Shown: positions 10,861 through 23,350, counted from the stretch's first letter. The stretch: DNA of 64,000 bases from Erythroxylum novogranatense (GCA_029891385.1 JAIWQS010000251.1:248001-312000); one strand, 5' to 3'. Program-made: numbers and translations. Notes: generated from the letters alone by a model not told the origin.

Positions 10861-12050
10861 GGATATCAATTACTACCTTCTTTGAGGAACAAAAGGTGTT
10901 TGTTTGAAGTATCTTGTCTTTAGAGAAAGAGTTTCTTCTCCAAGAAGGCGATTGGGACAAAGTCGAACTTGAAGAAGTTCAAGATGCTCAAACAAGCACA
11001 GATCAACTGCTGAACTCGAGGCATCACTCATTCGGATGAAGTAGCATTCGACCTTACGTGACACACGAAGTTCAGTATGTCAAGTAGGATCGCCTTTGTT
11101 CGAGAGATATGGATTTCGTAAGTGAGCAGAATGGCGTATTGCTCATAGAAGATGATGAGCTGCTACTATGAAGAGGTTACGAAAAGTTGAGTCCGAAAAA
11201 TGGCTTTGTGCCATGAAAGCGAAATGGATTCCATGTACATAAACCAAGTATGGACTTTGGTTGATGCACTGAAGGATAAAACTTATAGGGTGCAAATGGG
11301 TTTTCAAGAAGAAAGCGGCATGGATGGTAATGTGATTATCTACAAAGCAAGGCTTGTGGCAAAGGATTTCGTCAAAGACAAGGAGTTGACTATGGCGAGA
11401 CCTTGACCCGTAGCAATGCTCAAATCCATTCGGATACTCCTAGCCATTGCCGCTCATTATGATTATGAGATATGGCAAATGGATGTGAAGACGACTTTCC
11501 TTAGCGAAATCGGCGAGGATGTATACATGACACAACAGAGGGCTTCACTTCGGTGATGGCGAAAAGGTATCAAGCTTGAAATCCATCTATGGATTGAAGC
11601 AAGCATCGAGAGTTGGAACATCCGTTTTGATGAGTCAATCAAAGAGTTTGGTTTCTCACAAAATCCGGATGAACATTGTGTGTACAAAAGGTTAATGGGA
11701 ATGCAATCGTTTTCCTTGTGTTGTATATAGATGACATCTCGCTACTCGGAAGCGATGTCTCATTGATGCAATCGTTAAAATTTGGTTGTCAAGCAATTTG
11801 CGATGAAAGACCTTGGTGAAGCAACTTATATCCTTGGGATAAAGATCTATAGAGATAGATCAAAGAGGTTGCTTGGTCTTTCACAATCATCGTACATAGA
11901 CAAGATGCAAAAGAGGTTTAGCATGGAGCAATCCAAGAGAGGTTTCTTCCATGTCTCGTGGGATAACACTCTCGAAATCTATGTGTCTAAGACACAAGAT
12001 GAGAGGATCGCATGGATCGAGATCCGTATGCATCTGCGATAGGATCGATC
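10861..12050 (+). pseudogene. copia linker and reverse transcriptase of A1
   Basis: Up to about 11160 this is the poorly conserved linker after integrase. RT then shows YEIWQMDVKTTFL (about 11465-11505), which holds the first catalytic aspartate, IYGLKQAS (about 11588-11610), and the catalytic box as YIDD (LVLYIDDISLLGSD, about 11718-11758) where A0 and A2 have YVDD. KDLGEATYILGIKIYRDRSK follows at 11810-11868. Small indels disrupt the frame at least between the QMDV, GLKQ and YIDD blocks. The domain is full length but not readable as one frame. Confidence 0.87.
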
Positions 12051-12698
12051 ATGTATCCTATGTTATGTCACGAGGCCCGATGTATCGTATGCTCGAGTGT
12101 CACGGCGGATACCAATCGGATCTGGTGAGGGTCCTTTGGGTGGTATCAAGAATATCCTCAAGTACTTGCGAAGGACTAAGGATGTTTCTTGATATATGGA
12201 GATGGAAATCTCTAAGTGGCGGGCATCTGGATGCGGTTTCCAATCGACAAGGATGACTCGGATCCCGGTCGGGTTATGTTTTCACGCTAAGCGGCGGGCG
12301 GTCGGTTGGAAGAGTTCCAAACAAGAGACGATGGCGATTGACGACCAAGGTAGAGTACATTCTTTGCATCGAGGCGGCAAAGGAAGCTATTTGGATCAAG
12401 AAGTTCATTTACGAACTTGGTGTGGTTCCTAGTTGTGATGGACCCATCTGGTTGTATTGTGACAACAATGGGGCTATTGCTCGAGCAAAAGAACCGAGGT
12501 CTCACCAACGATCTAAACACGTACTCCGTAGATATCATCTGATTCGAGAGATCATTGCTAGAGGTGATGTCGCGATCGAGAAGATTCCCACAGAGGAGAA
12601 TATCGCTGATCCGTTGACGAAGCCATTGTCACAGAAGAATTTTGATTCTCATGTACTCGCTTATGGTATTAGATACCAAAGGCGATTGGCTTTAGGTC
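12051..12698 (+). pseudogene. copia RNase H of A1
   Basis: RNase H degrades the RNA strand during reverse transcription. A frame from 12338 reads the EYI motif with the catalytic glutamate, then LYCDNNGAIA (12452-12481) with the next aspartate, RSKHVLRRYHLIREI, and the conserved tail IPTEENIADPLTKPL (about 12580-12624). The earlier part with the first aspartate is frameshifted. The frame runs past the polypurine tract into the LTR and stops at 12727, as in A0. Confidence 0.88.
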
Positions 12699-12708
12699 AG
12701 TGGGAGAT
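12699..12708 (+). promoter_or_regulatory. polypurine tract of A1
   Basis: AGTGGGAGAT directly before the 3' LTR; it would prime plus-strand synthesis. Identical in A0 (28504-28513) and A2 (reverse, 17407-17416). Confidence 0.9.
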
Positions 12709-13630
12709 TGTTGAAGTAGTGCCCTAAAGGCAATCCTTTAGCGCTTTTGTTCATAGTCATATACGGACTTTATGAATAAATAAAGAAAGGCATGTTTCAT
12801 TTATTTGATGTTCTTTATAAATTGATATTGATCTTTAATCAAATTAATGAAGTCCATGATATATGACATAGCATGAAGGAAATTATGATGTGATCATAAT
12901 CACGAGATTTCTATCATGTGCAATTATGTCGGTATCTAAATTTTCCTAGTCATAGGATTAATGAAATTTGGACATCATTAATCCGGACAGATAACATATG
13001 TCATACTCCTTGATTGGATCAAGCGGTGGATCTCGAAGCGTAAATATGAGATATTTAGAGTTGACATATGGATGCTTACTATTGGTAGTAAGTTCATTGG
13101 ATGACTGCCATGAGATCATCACATGGATTTAATGTCGTTGATAATCTCATCATAGCAATGGTGCAAGTATCCTTAGACTTGAGGTACTCGAGGATATCTT
13201 GAATCTTGATCTGCACTTTGACTCCATTCCTTGTGGCCTTCGGAGGTTACTCGTAGGATGGTGCTTGGAGTACGATTTGAGGTATTGAAGGTAATTGAGT
13301 AGCCAATAAAGGATTCATCACTTACGTGAGAAGAAGAGATACCACTGACCTCTTCGTCGGGATCATTACTTTAAGTCTCTGGCGAGCATGATTATGTCAT
13401 GAAGAGTGTCTTCATGGACATATAAAGTAATGAGTCCTCGACAGAAAGCGATTTCACTTGGCTAGACTTAGTCTAGTAAGAGTTGACATATTAGTCATAC
13501 TCATAACCAAGTGGGGTATAGGATGATGAAAGGACGAATTGCATAGTAATTGTCTATGGAAGGGTTCGTAATCTGGTTCGTGATGAATTCATCAAACCGA
13601 TTACTTTCCGTTCAATTGGGGGTCATGATG
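12709..13630 (+). repeat. A1 3' LTR, first part
   Basis: Starts TGTTGAAGTAGTGCCC (TGTTAGAG in the other copies) and runs 922 bp to TGATG, where G2 begins. Very close to 383-1305. The LTR resumes at 26869. Confidence 0.92.
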
Positions 13631-14830
13631 TGTTGGACCCCGATCTTTTGATGAAAATTAGAATTATTAAAATGGAACTCAATGAGTGTGTTTGTATAGG
13701 TATTGTGTTGTAGATGTTATTGTATTTAAAGGAGATTGATGACAAATGAAGTGATTGATTTTGATGACTTTAAAATTTGAGTAGATTTGTATGAGTTATG
13801 AAAATTAAAGTGAATGAGTTGATTGAAATGAAAGTTGAAAAGTAAGAAATAATTAGTGAAAGTGTTATGTTTTGAAGAAAATTTGAAAAGTTTGACTTTT
13901 TGGAGTAAAGAGTTGACTTTTGATTTAGGCAGATTTTGAGGAAATAATCTTCATGAAATTGTAGATTATGTTGAGAGCTTTTCGTAGCCATAAAGTATGC
14001 TATTTTTCGATATCGGGATTGAAAGTTATGATATTTGAAAGTTAAGTGTATTTTGCCTTGGTTTGGAAAATGCTATTAAGAGTAAGATTGCGTATGACTT
14101 TTGTGAAAGAGAAATGTGTATGCGTATATCCTTTGGTGTTGAGTTTGATGTGGGGAAATGGCTTTGGAATAGTTTATTGGAGATTTGAATTGTGTTTGAG
14201 ATGAATTAGTTGAAGAGTTTGTGGTAGTGGGTGAATATGTGAAGTTGATGTGTTGAGATGTGAAGTTGATGTGTTGGAATGATGTTTAGAGACTTCAATG
14301 GCAAATCTGTATTGATTTAGATTGATTTAGCCAAAGTGGTCTTAATGAAAGTGGTAGATTATGTTTTATCTTTCCATTGATATAAGGCACGAAAATATTG
14401 GACAAGGGAGTAGAAAGTTATGATTTTTAGAAGTTTTGAGACTGTTTAATGTGAAGCTGATCGACCAGTCAGCTTTGTGTGGAGTTTTTGACCCATTTAT
14501 AGGTCGATCTGATTTTTAAGGCCTTAATAAAAGTTGTAGAGGGTTCTTTTACCTTTCTATAGACACTGAGTTTGTCAAATTTGGAGTTCTGGTTCAAAAG
14601 TTATGATGTTTGCAAGTTGAGGTGTTGTGTAAAGTTTTGAGGAGATTATCGATCAGTTATATTCGAGCTCATTTTTGACCCCTTTAAAGACCGAGCTTGT
14701 TTTTGAGTCCTTCTTGAAAATGGTAGAGCTGTCTCTTAGCTTTCTAACGAAACAAACCGCGCCTGATTTGGAGCTCGGAGTCAAAAGTTATGAGGGTTTG
14801 AATTTTGGAAGGTCGGATTGGGTGTCGACC

Positions 14831-15215
14831 GACCTCTGTTGGCCGACCGACCTCTGTTGGCCGAGCCGACCTCTGTTGGCCGTCCGACCTCTGATGGCTG
14901 ACCGACCTCTGTTGGCCGAGCCGACCTCTGTTGGTCGACCGACCTCTGATGACCGACCGACCTCTGTTGGCCGACCGACCTCTGATGGCCGACCGACCTC
15001 TGTTGGCCGAGCCGACCTCTGTTGGTCGACCGACCTCTGATGACCGACCGACCTCTGTTAGCCGAGCCGACCTCTGTTGGCCGACCGACCTTTGATGGTC
15101 GACCGACCTCTGTTGGCCGACCGACCTCTGATGGCCGACCGACCTCTGTTGGCCGAGCCGACCTCTGTTGGCCGAGCTGACCTCTGTTGGCCGACCGACC
15201 TCTGATGGCCGACCG
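14831..15215. repeat. 18-19-bp minisatellite of G2
   Basis: About 20 units of CCGACCTCTGTTGGCCGA, with the last part alternating TTGGCC, GATGGCC and TTGGTC. Three junctions make the palindrome GGTCGACC (14933-14940, 15024-15031, 15097-15104). GC-rich against an AT-rich background. At the same place G3 has an unrelated array. Confidence 0.95.
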
Positions 15216-15299
15216 ATCTTCATTCTGGCCGAGCTTTGATTTTTCTGACCGAGCTCTGATCTCCCTTTACTCTTTTGAACATAACTTCTTCTTCCGACA

Positions 15300-15569
15300 T
15301 CCGATCGATCTGATTTTTTTTGGAAATTAAACTAGAGAGATTAGGCTACAAATGTTATGAAGGAACCGATCGACAATGTAGCCTCCAAGACTTTCAAATA
15401 CGGGTCGGAAGTTAGGTATAGAGTTCAGTCTCAGCTTTGTAATGGTATGAGCAGTGTTCAGTATTATAGGTCGCTAGAGCTCGCTAGAGCTCGGATTGAG
15501 TTGATTCTTTTTGGACATTAAACTAGAGACATATATCTACAATTCATCTGAAGGAGCCGAGCTATAATG
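15300..15569. repeat. 190-bp LTR repeat units of G2, left part
   Basis: Two unit starts (GAAGGARCCGA at 15359 and 15550, 191 bp apart). The second unit is split by A2 and continues at 23787 so that the spacing across the insertion is again 190 bp. Confidence 0.9.
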
Positions 15570-17406
15570 TGTAGGAAAATCCCGGGGTAGGCATCACATG
15601 CCCACAGTGCGGAATTTAAAATTTTGAGTCCCGGGACATTCCCGAAAGCCAGGATCCATGTGTATGTATAAACAATCAAACCATAACGACCAAAGGAGAC
15701 CGTCTCTAACGGTATCCACGCAGAGGTCGGAAAACCTAACCGGGACAAACTCTTTTGACCCGGGAATAGCTAGACTAAAAAGAAGAGTGCTAGCTCTTAC
15801 CTTAGCCTTGGAGAGCAAGTGAAATGATCTTGGTGGAGCCTTGGAGAAGTAGAAGCAATGTTGAATGGAAGAGATGAAGAAAATGAAAACAAGTTTTCAA
15901 GCTTAACCCTTAAGCAATTTTGATTCTTCTCTTCTCAAAACCGCAAGCCCTTTCCAATTGCTTCTTATATATGTTTTAACTCTTAAAACACACATTAAAA
16001 GCTAGGTTTGGAGGTCACATTATATGGCATAAGAAATGCCTTAATTTGCTAAATAATGATGACATTTGACTAAGTCAAACTTCATTCTTCCGATCGCTTT
16101 AGTCTCATCGAAAATCAACACATATATATATAATTAATTAATTATTTACTTAATTAATTAATATATATAATTGCTGAAGTGGTCGATCAAGCTGAGAATT
16201 AGGTCTCTACCGCCTATAAGGCCCATGCCGTGAAAAATCACGGAAATGGTTTTCAAAGAATATCGATGTCGCGATCTCATGGGACATATCCCAATCTCAT
16301 CGGGATCGATTAATCCTATTGCTCTCCGGATATCGGATCTACGTAAAACTATTTCTGATTCTCGAGTCACTCTTGTCGTGTGACCCATTAGGTTCCGGTT
16401 ATGTTGGCTACTTAGATTAACACTTAACAGAGCAAGTCATGAGCGGTATCTAGCAACACATCATGACCCCAATTGATTGGAAAGTAATTGGTTTGACTAA
16501 TGAAACCATATCACGAACCCTTCCATAGACAATTCTGGTGCAATTCGTCCTTTCACCATGCTATACCCCACTTGGTTTGAGTATGGGCAATGTGTCAACT
16601 CTTACTAGGTCGATCGGATCAAATCTAGTCCAAGTGTAATCGGTTCTCGCCCTAGGACTCATTACTTTATATGTCCATGAAGACCATCTTCATGACATAT
16701 GTATGCTCGGCCAGAGACTTCAAAGTAATGATCCTGATAAGAGGCCATGGGTATCTCTTCTGCTATAACAAAAGTGGTGAATCCTCTATTGGCTACTCAA
16801 TTACCTTCGAATACCTCAAGCTGTACCCAATCACCACCCTATGAGCGACCTCTGAAGGCAACAAGGAATGGAGTCAAAACGTAATCAAGATTGCAAGATA
16901 TCCTTGAGTACCTCAAGTCTAAGGATACTTGCACCATTGCTATGATGAGATTATCACTGACATTTGTATAGGACATCCATGTGATGATCTCATAGCAGGT
17001 CATCCAATGTACTTACTACCACTAGTAAGCATCCACATGTCAAATCTAAATATCTCAATATTTACGGTTTTCGAGATCCACCGCTTGATCCAATCAAGGA
17101 GTTTGACATATGTTAGTCTATCCGGATTAACGATGTCCGGCCTCGTTAATCCTATAACTAGGATAATTTAGATATCTTGACATAATTACACATGATAGGA
17201 ATCTCAATAGTATGATCACATCATAATTTCCTTCATGCTATGTCATGTATCGTGGACTTCATTAATTTGATTAAAGATCATTATCAATTCATAATAAAAT
17301 GAACATCAAATAAATGAAATATGCCTTGCTTTATTTATTCATAAAGTCTGCATATGACTATGAACAAAATGCGCTAAAGGGATTGCCTTTAGGCACTACT
17401 CTAACA
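15570..17406 (-). repeat. A2 3' LTR (full length)
   Basis: 1837 bp, TGTAGGAAAATCCCGG to CACTACTCTAACA on the plus strand, the reverse of TGTTAGAG...CCTACA. The full length gives the reference size for the family together with 28514-30365 (1852 bp). Confidence 0.93.
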
Positions 17407-17416
17407 ATCTCCCACT
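17407..17416 (-). promoter_or_regulatory. polypurine tract of A2
   Basis: ATCTCCCACT on plus, AGTGGGAGAT on minus, adjoining the 3' LTR. Identical to the tract in A1. Confidence 0.88.
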
Positions 17417-18135
17417 GACCTAAAGCCAATCGCCTTGGTATCTAATACCATAAGCGAGTACATGAGAATCAAAATTCTTACGTGGCAACGGCTTTGTCAA
17501 CGGATCAACAATATTACGCCTCTGGGAATTTCTCTATCGAGGACATCACCCCGCGCAATGATCTCCGAATCAAATGGTATCGGCGGAGTACGTGTTTGGA
17601 CCGTTGATGAGACCTTGGCTCCTTTACTGAATAGCCCCATTGTTGTCACAATACAATCAGATGGGTCCATCACGACTAGGAACCACACCAAGTTCGAAAT
17701 GAACTTCTTGATCCAAACCGCTTCTTTTCGCTTTGCGTCGATGCATGCAATGTACTCGCCTCGATCGTTGAATCAAGAGTCGCCTCGCTTGGAACTCTTC
17801 CAACCGATCGCTCCGCCATTTAGTGTGAAAACATAACCTGATTGGGACTCGAGTCGCCCTTATCGATTGAAAATCTGCATCAGATGCCGCCACTTGAGAC
17901 TTCCATCTCCATATATCAAGAAAACATCCTTAGTTCTTCGCAAGTACTTTAGATATTCTTGACACCACCAAAGGACCCTCACCAGATCCGATTGGTATCA
18001 CTTTCGTAACACTTAGAGCATATGATACATCGGGTCTCAGATATAGCATTGCGTCATATAATAGATCCTATCGCAGACGACACGGGATCATATTCATACG
18101 CATCCTCTCATCCGTGTCTTGGGACATGGACTTTA
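17417..18135 (-). pseudogene. copia RNase H of A2
   Basis: Minus-strand equivalent of 27758-28502. The block RPDVSYALSV is near 18045-18015, and IKKF(I)..LGVVPS with DGPI near 17725-17660. The CDNNGAI region lies near 17655-17630. Tail sequence (DPLTKPL-like, SHVLAYGIRYQ) is near 17510-17430. Frames change several times, so the protein is not continuous. Confidence 0.82.
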
Positions 18136-18975
18136 GAGTGTTATCCCATGAGTAATGGGAAGAAACCTCTCTTGGATTACTCCATGCTAAACCTCTTTAG
18201 CACCTAGTCTATGTACGTTGATCGTGAAAGACCAAGCAACCTCTTCGATCTATCTCTATAAATCTTTATCCCAAGGATATAAGTTGCTTCTCCAAGGTCT
18301 TTCATGGCAAATTGTTTGACAACCAAATTTTTACAGATTGTAGCATTGAGACATCGCTTCCTAGCAACAATATGTCATCTACATATAACACAAGGAATAC
18401 GATCGCAGCCCATTAACTTTCTTGTACACACGGTGTTCATCCAATTTGTGAGAAACCAAACTCTTTGATTGTCTCATCAAAACGGATATTCCAACTCTCG
18501 GATGCTTGCTTCAATCCATAAATGGATTTCACGCTTGCATACCTTTTAAATCATCAACGGAAATGAAGCCCTCAGTTGTGTCACGTACACATCCTCACCC
18601 ATTTCCATTCAGAAAGTCGTTTTCACATCCATTTGCCATATCTCATAATCATAATGAGCGCGCAATGGCTAGGGAGTATCCTAATGGTTTTAAGCATTGC
18701 TATCGATCAAGGTCTCGCCATAGTCAACTCCTTGTCTTTGACGAAAGCCTTTAGCCACAAGCCTTGCTTTATAGGTAATCACATTACCATCCATGTCAGC
18801 TTTTTCTTGAAAACCCATTTGCACCCTATAGGTTTTATCCTTCGTGCATCAACCAAAGTCCATACTTGGTTTTCATACATGGAATCCATTTCGATTTCAT
18901 GGCACGAAGCCATTTTTCGACTCAACTCTTCGTAACATCTTCATAGGTGGTAGGCTCATCATCCTCTCATGAGTA
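18136..18975 (-). pseudogene. copia reverse transcriptase of A2
   Basis: Blocks on the minus strand: MRYGKWM near 18645 (the family QMDVK segment), SIYGLKQASESWNIRFDETI near 18525-18465, and VLYVDDILLLGSDVSMLQ near 18395-18340 with the intact YVDD catalytic box. KTLEKQL and the rest of the palm follow to about 18230. The GLKQAS and SWN blocks are in one frame here, which shows that the same spot is frameshifted in A0 and A1. Other indels and stops remain. Confidence 0.85.
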
Positions 18976-19199
18976 ATACGTCATTCTGTTCACTCATGAG
19001 AAATCCATATCTCTCGTGAACAGAGCGATCCTACTTGACCTACTAATTTCGTGTGTAGTAGAAGGTTGAACTGTTACCTCATCTCGTATGAGTTACTGAT
19101 TTCGAGTTGAGGCGATTGATCTGGCTCTGTCCGAGCATCTTGAACTTCTTCAAGTTCAACTTTGCTCCCATCGTCCTCTTTAAAAGAAACTCTTTCTCT

Positions 19200-20182
19200 A
19201 AAGACAGATGCATCAAACAAACACCTTTTGTTCCTCAAAGAAAGTAGAATTGATATCCTCTTGTTTCTTTAGGATATCCCACGAACAAACATTTGTCGAT
19301 TTTGCTTCAAGCTTATCCGACTATGTCCGCTTCACATAAGCGGGACAACCCCATACTTTCAAATAAGAAAGATAAGGTTTCTTGTTAGTCCACATCTCAT
19401 ATGGAGTAACATCAATCGCTTTGATGGAACTCGTTTAACAAGTAAACAAATTGCCTCAAGTGCATATCCCCAAAAGGATTTTGGTAATCGTGCAAAGCCC
19501 ATCATAGATCGTACCATGTCCAACAAGGTTCGATTTCTCCTTTCTCGCCACACCATTATTTGTGGTGTGTAAGGAGGGTCCACCGAGATAAAATCCCAAA
19601 GATCTCTCGAGATAATCCAAAACTCTTGGTCTAAGTATTCACCACCACGATCGGATCGTAATGTTTTGATACTTTTACCAAGTTGTTTTCTACTTCATTT
19701 CGAATTGTTTGAACTTTTCAAACGCTTCAGATTTGTATCTCATCAGATACAGGTACCCATATCGAGAATAATCATCGATAAAGGTAATGAAGTAACGACA
19801 ACCACTTCTGGCATGGATGGACATCGGACCACATACATCTGAATGTATTAGGTCTAATAATCCAATCGCTCACCCTTTCCTTTAAAGGTAACTTAGTCAT
19901 CTTGCCTAATAAACAAGATTCACATGTGTCATATGATTCATAATCAAATGACCCTAAACTTCCACTCTTGTGGAGCTTAGCGATGCGTCTCTCATTTATA
20001 TGGCCAAGGCGACAATGCCATAAGTAAGTTGATTTTAAATTATCTCTTTTATGTCTTTTAGCGTCATTGACATTCATAACCGGATGTGACATATCTAATA
20101 TGTAAATTCCATTGCATAATGTACCAGTACCATAAAGCATTCCATTTGAGCTAATAGAACAACCATTGTTACCAAAAGACAA
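19200..20182 (-). pseudogene. copia pre-integrase and integrase of A2
   Basis: From 20182 the frame reads the region before integrase, then WHCRLGHINERRIAKLHKSG (about 20035-19976) and TCESCLLGKMTKLP, the zinc-binding pre-integrase domain. The core holds the SDVCGP block near 19850 and, near 19560-19485, ERRNRTLLDMVRSMMGFARL with the catalytic glutamate, followed by PKSFWGYALE. Frames change between these blocks. The linker to RT is 18976-19199. Confidence 0.86.
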
Positions 20183-20455
20183 ATGGAAACCACTCTATTT
20201 AAACAAGAAAGCAGACGGTATGTTCTTTGTTAACACGGTACAAAATAACAATCATCCAAGTTAAGTACAAGCCCATCGGGAGTGTCAAAACATAAGTCCC
20301 TACGGCTAATGCAGCAACTCTTGCTCCATTGCCAACACGCAGTCCATTTTTCCCTTTATGAGTCGCCATCGTCTCGAGGCCTCGATATCATTACATATGT
20401 GTGAGCCACAACCGTATCTAATACCCATATGTTATGATCAGAAGCAGATTAACCT
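20183..20455 (-). pseudogene. copia protease region of A2
   Basis: The expected active-site stretch (NIWVLDTGCG in the family) is present near 20435-20405 but a single missing base after LDT moves GCGSH out of frame. The frame then wanders through stops to the pre-integrase part. The lost base lies in a CCGG context. Confidence 0.78.
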
Positions 20456-21292
20456 CAATGACAAACATACTGAAGAAGTCGAGGCACCGATGCCTTCTTC
20501 CTTCGATTCTTCCAGATAAACTTTGCGATTCGCCTCCAATGACCGATCTTACCGCAATGGAAGCAGTACCTTTTAGTGCGATCTCTTTGGTCTTCTTCTT
20601 GCCTTTCGCTGCACTTCCTTTCGCTTCGAGCCTTTTTCTTCTTTTCCTCTTCTTGGAACCAGAGGAAGAAGAATCCACCAATAACAACGCCATATCTTGC
20701 TTGACAAAACATTTCTTTGCTCTTGAGCAGATTGATCAGCTCGGGAATTGTGGTGGATATTTGGTTCATTCGATAGTTCAACACAAACCGTGAATAACTA
20801 TCGACAAACTAACAAGAATTAAGTCTATACTTAACTCGTAATCCATCACAAAACCTAAGGCGGCCAACCTCTCATTATAGCCATTCATCTTCAATGCATA
20901 TTGCATCGCAGATGAACCAGAGTCATCTTCGTTGTAAAGAGCAACCTTGAGGTCTCGAACCGTTCGGACCGTGCTTGCTCATCAAACAACTCTCTAAGAT
21001 GAAACACTATTGTGTGAGCATCCATAGACTCGTGCTGCTTCTGCAGCTCAGGTGACATCGATGCAAGCATAATGCAGGTGGCTATGTCACTGTCTTTTAG
21101 ATGCTTACGATATGCCTTCTGATCATCATCAGAAGCTCCTTCAGGAAGTGGATCCGGAAGCGGAAAATCAAGGATGTATCCTAGATCCTTAGATCTGAGA
21201 ACAATTCTCAGATTCCGCAGCTAATCAAGAAAATTCGGTCCGGTTAATTTGTTTGCATCCATTAGTGAGCGAAGATTCACACTAGTCGACAT
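20456..21292 (-). pseudogene. copia gag of A2
   Basis: Starts with ATG at 21292 and reads MSTSVNLRSLMDANKL, then GPNFLD followed by a TAG where the family has tryptophan. In frame after it come LRIVLRSK, DDDQKAYRKHLKDSDIATC, MLASMS, and FDEQARSERFETSRLLFTT. Further on, a separate frame (20784-20455) has LNYRMNQISTTIPELINLL, a basic linker, and the zinc knuckle CFHCGKIGHW whose last cysteine is lost. The better-kept N-terminal half supports the start codon chosen for A1. Confidence 0.88.
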
Positions 21293-21480
21293 CTTCAATC
21301 AACCTAAACGTAGAGAGAGAAAGAAAGTTAGAATATAATTAAATGTATGCTCATAAGGACTTAAATGACATACATATGGCTCCCACTAGTTTCAATAGAA
21401 TCCATAACCCTCATCATGAATCCAAGAAACAAAATGGCACATTGACCTAGTGGGTCGATATCCGACATTACTAAGAATGA

Positions 21481-21785
21481 CCTTGAGGTTAGCTCAACAA
21501 GTCACCTTAGGTTAATCGGTAGGTATCGGTCATACCAATTGCATCTCTAATGCAACTATCGCCCAGTGCTATCAACAGTTGATGTATGCACATACATTGG
21601 GTTATCAACACTTGATGCGTGTACATTTGATGTACACTACCCAATTTCGCCTCTGTCCACGTTGACCTTGAGGTTAGCTCAACAAATCAACGCTTCTAGG
21701 AAAACCGACCCATTAATCCGAAAATCATATTTTCATGGTTTGAACATATTCGTATAGAGTGAGCTTGAGGTTAGCTCAACAACCC
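21481..21785 (-). repeat. hairpin repeats in A2 leader
   Basis: Three copies of TTGTTGAGCTAACCTCAAG on the minus strand (near 21500-21482, 21685-21666, 21781-21764). Each folds with a TTGAG/CTCAA stem and a CTAAC loop. Positions correspond to the TTGGG/CCCAA hairpins of A1 with changed loop and compensated stem. Confidence 0.82.
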
Positions 21786-21990
21786 AACCCTATAAGAACT
21801 CTGGTTCTTACCATATTAATGGAAGGTGTTAGTTTTCATATTTTAAATTGAGGGATTTTAGGTCTCATCTAATTAATTAATCCATCCAAGGATCATAGTC
21901 TCCATGACTATATGGTCTGATTTAGGGCATTGCATCAATCACATTGAATTTATATCGAAAATCACCCATCATCCCACCAAGACATGATAT

Positions 21991-22211
21991 AAGTCGACTT
22001 GTATATGTATAAGTCGACTTATGTCTCTGTATAAGTCGACTTATGCATGTGTAAGTCGACTTGTGCAACTGTGCATGAACAAGTCGACTTATGCATGTGT
22101 AAGTCGACTTGTAACAACAATCTGCGAACAAGTCGACTTGTACCATTGTGCAAGTCGACTTATTAGTCTGATGCACCAAACAAGTCGACTTATGAACATA
22201 TAAGTCGACTT
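21991..22211. repeat. palindrome array AAGTCGACTT in A2 leader
   Basis: Ten perfect copies of AAGTCGACTT start at 21991, 22011, 22033, 22053, 22081, 22101, 22130, 22152, 22182 and 22202. Spacings 20, 22, 20, 28, 20, 29, 22, 30, 20. The spacers between copies vary freely while the 10-mer is invariant. Confidence 0.97.
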
Positions 22212-23337
22212 GTTCATTAATGCATTGGAATTGCTATCTAATCGGCTAATTCTCAATCCAGTCATTTCCAATTCACAACACCAATATAACAAGTATATAA
22301 ACCTTTATATTAATGTGCTAATGAAACATTTTCATCAACTCATGCATGCCATATAGTCTAACTATATATGAAAGCCTTGAAACCGATTAATCCATCATTA
22401 ATCACTAGATTTCCACATAATTCAAGGACACCAAATTATCATGCTAAGTATCTCTAGGTAGGCTACACGTTATCAAGATTACTCCGGCACTTGTCACAAA
22501 AAATTGCGACAGCCAAAATAACCAAGATAACGGAATAAGCTAACAAGACGCTAAAGTGACCTATTCGATATCCAAAAATTATTGGAAACCTAAATTCAAG
22601 AATCTCAACTTGGAATGCATACCACATCAATATAACACATTTTTAATCACTATAAAAATGATTCATGGCATTGGAACAGAAAATAACACAATCAATCATT
22701 CCAAACAAAACAGCCCCAGCAAGTTTCTCAAAACTGCCAAGCTCAACATTTTGCTCAAAATGACCATTGAAACACTTTCAATAAATACTGAGAAAATTAC
22801 AGAGGTTAAAACATGTTCCCAACATGCTCCATGAATTTTTCCAGGATTTATTTCCCACAAAAACTCATTGAACTTCAGCAATCTAGCCGGACCAGAATCT
22901 GTTTTCTCCAACACAGACATTCCCTTCAGCACACAAGAAATTCGGAAATAAATAGTAAATCACCTTGAAAACAATTTTCCATCCACAGAGACATTTACAA
23001 ACATCTTAGGGACGTGTCGGTGAAAACCAATCCGAAAAACAATTTTTCTAGAATTTATTCTCGAATTTACAAGCATACCTGTTTCAGAAACGTTCAACAA
23101 GACAGCATCCGAAACTTGAGGGAATTAAATAGCAAAACCATATCAAATCAAATTGATAAATTCTCATCTTTCACAAACATATTCTATAACATGTTATGAA
23201 CAATTATGAGCAATAAATTTCGAAAACATGCATCTCTATACGGATTCGAAATTCACACAAATAACATGCATCAGTAGCTCAATTCACTAAGGAACTCCGA
23301 CCTAGTTATCATTTCGACTGTTTATACAACACAAGTG
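22212..23337 (-). other. upstream part of A2 leader
   Basis: AT-rich, no supportable reading frame. Corresponds to 6768-7860 of A1. I see nothing else in it. Confidence 0.7.
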
Positions 23338-23349
23338 TCTCTGATACCA
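23338..23349 (-). promoter_or_regulatory. primer binding site of A2
   Basis: Reads TGGTATCAGAGA on the minus strand, one mismatch from TGGTATCAGAGC, one base from the LTR end. Confidence 0.88.
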
Positions 23350-23350
23350 C

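Noticed and set aside
14675..15223. Frames of 121 (plus) and 159 (minus) residues with internal repeats
   Set aside because: Products of the 18-19-bp minisatellite of G2; no start context, no conserved domain, array differs in G3.
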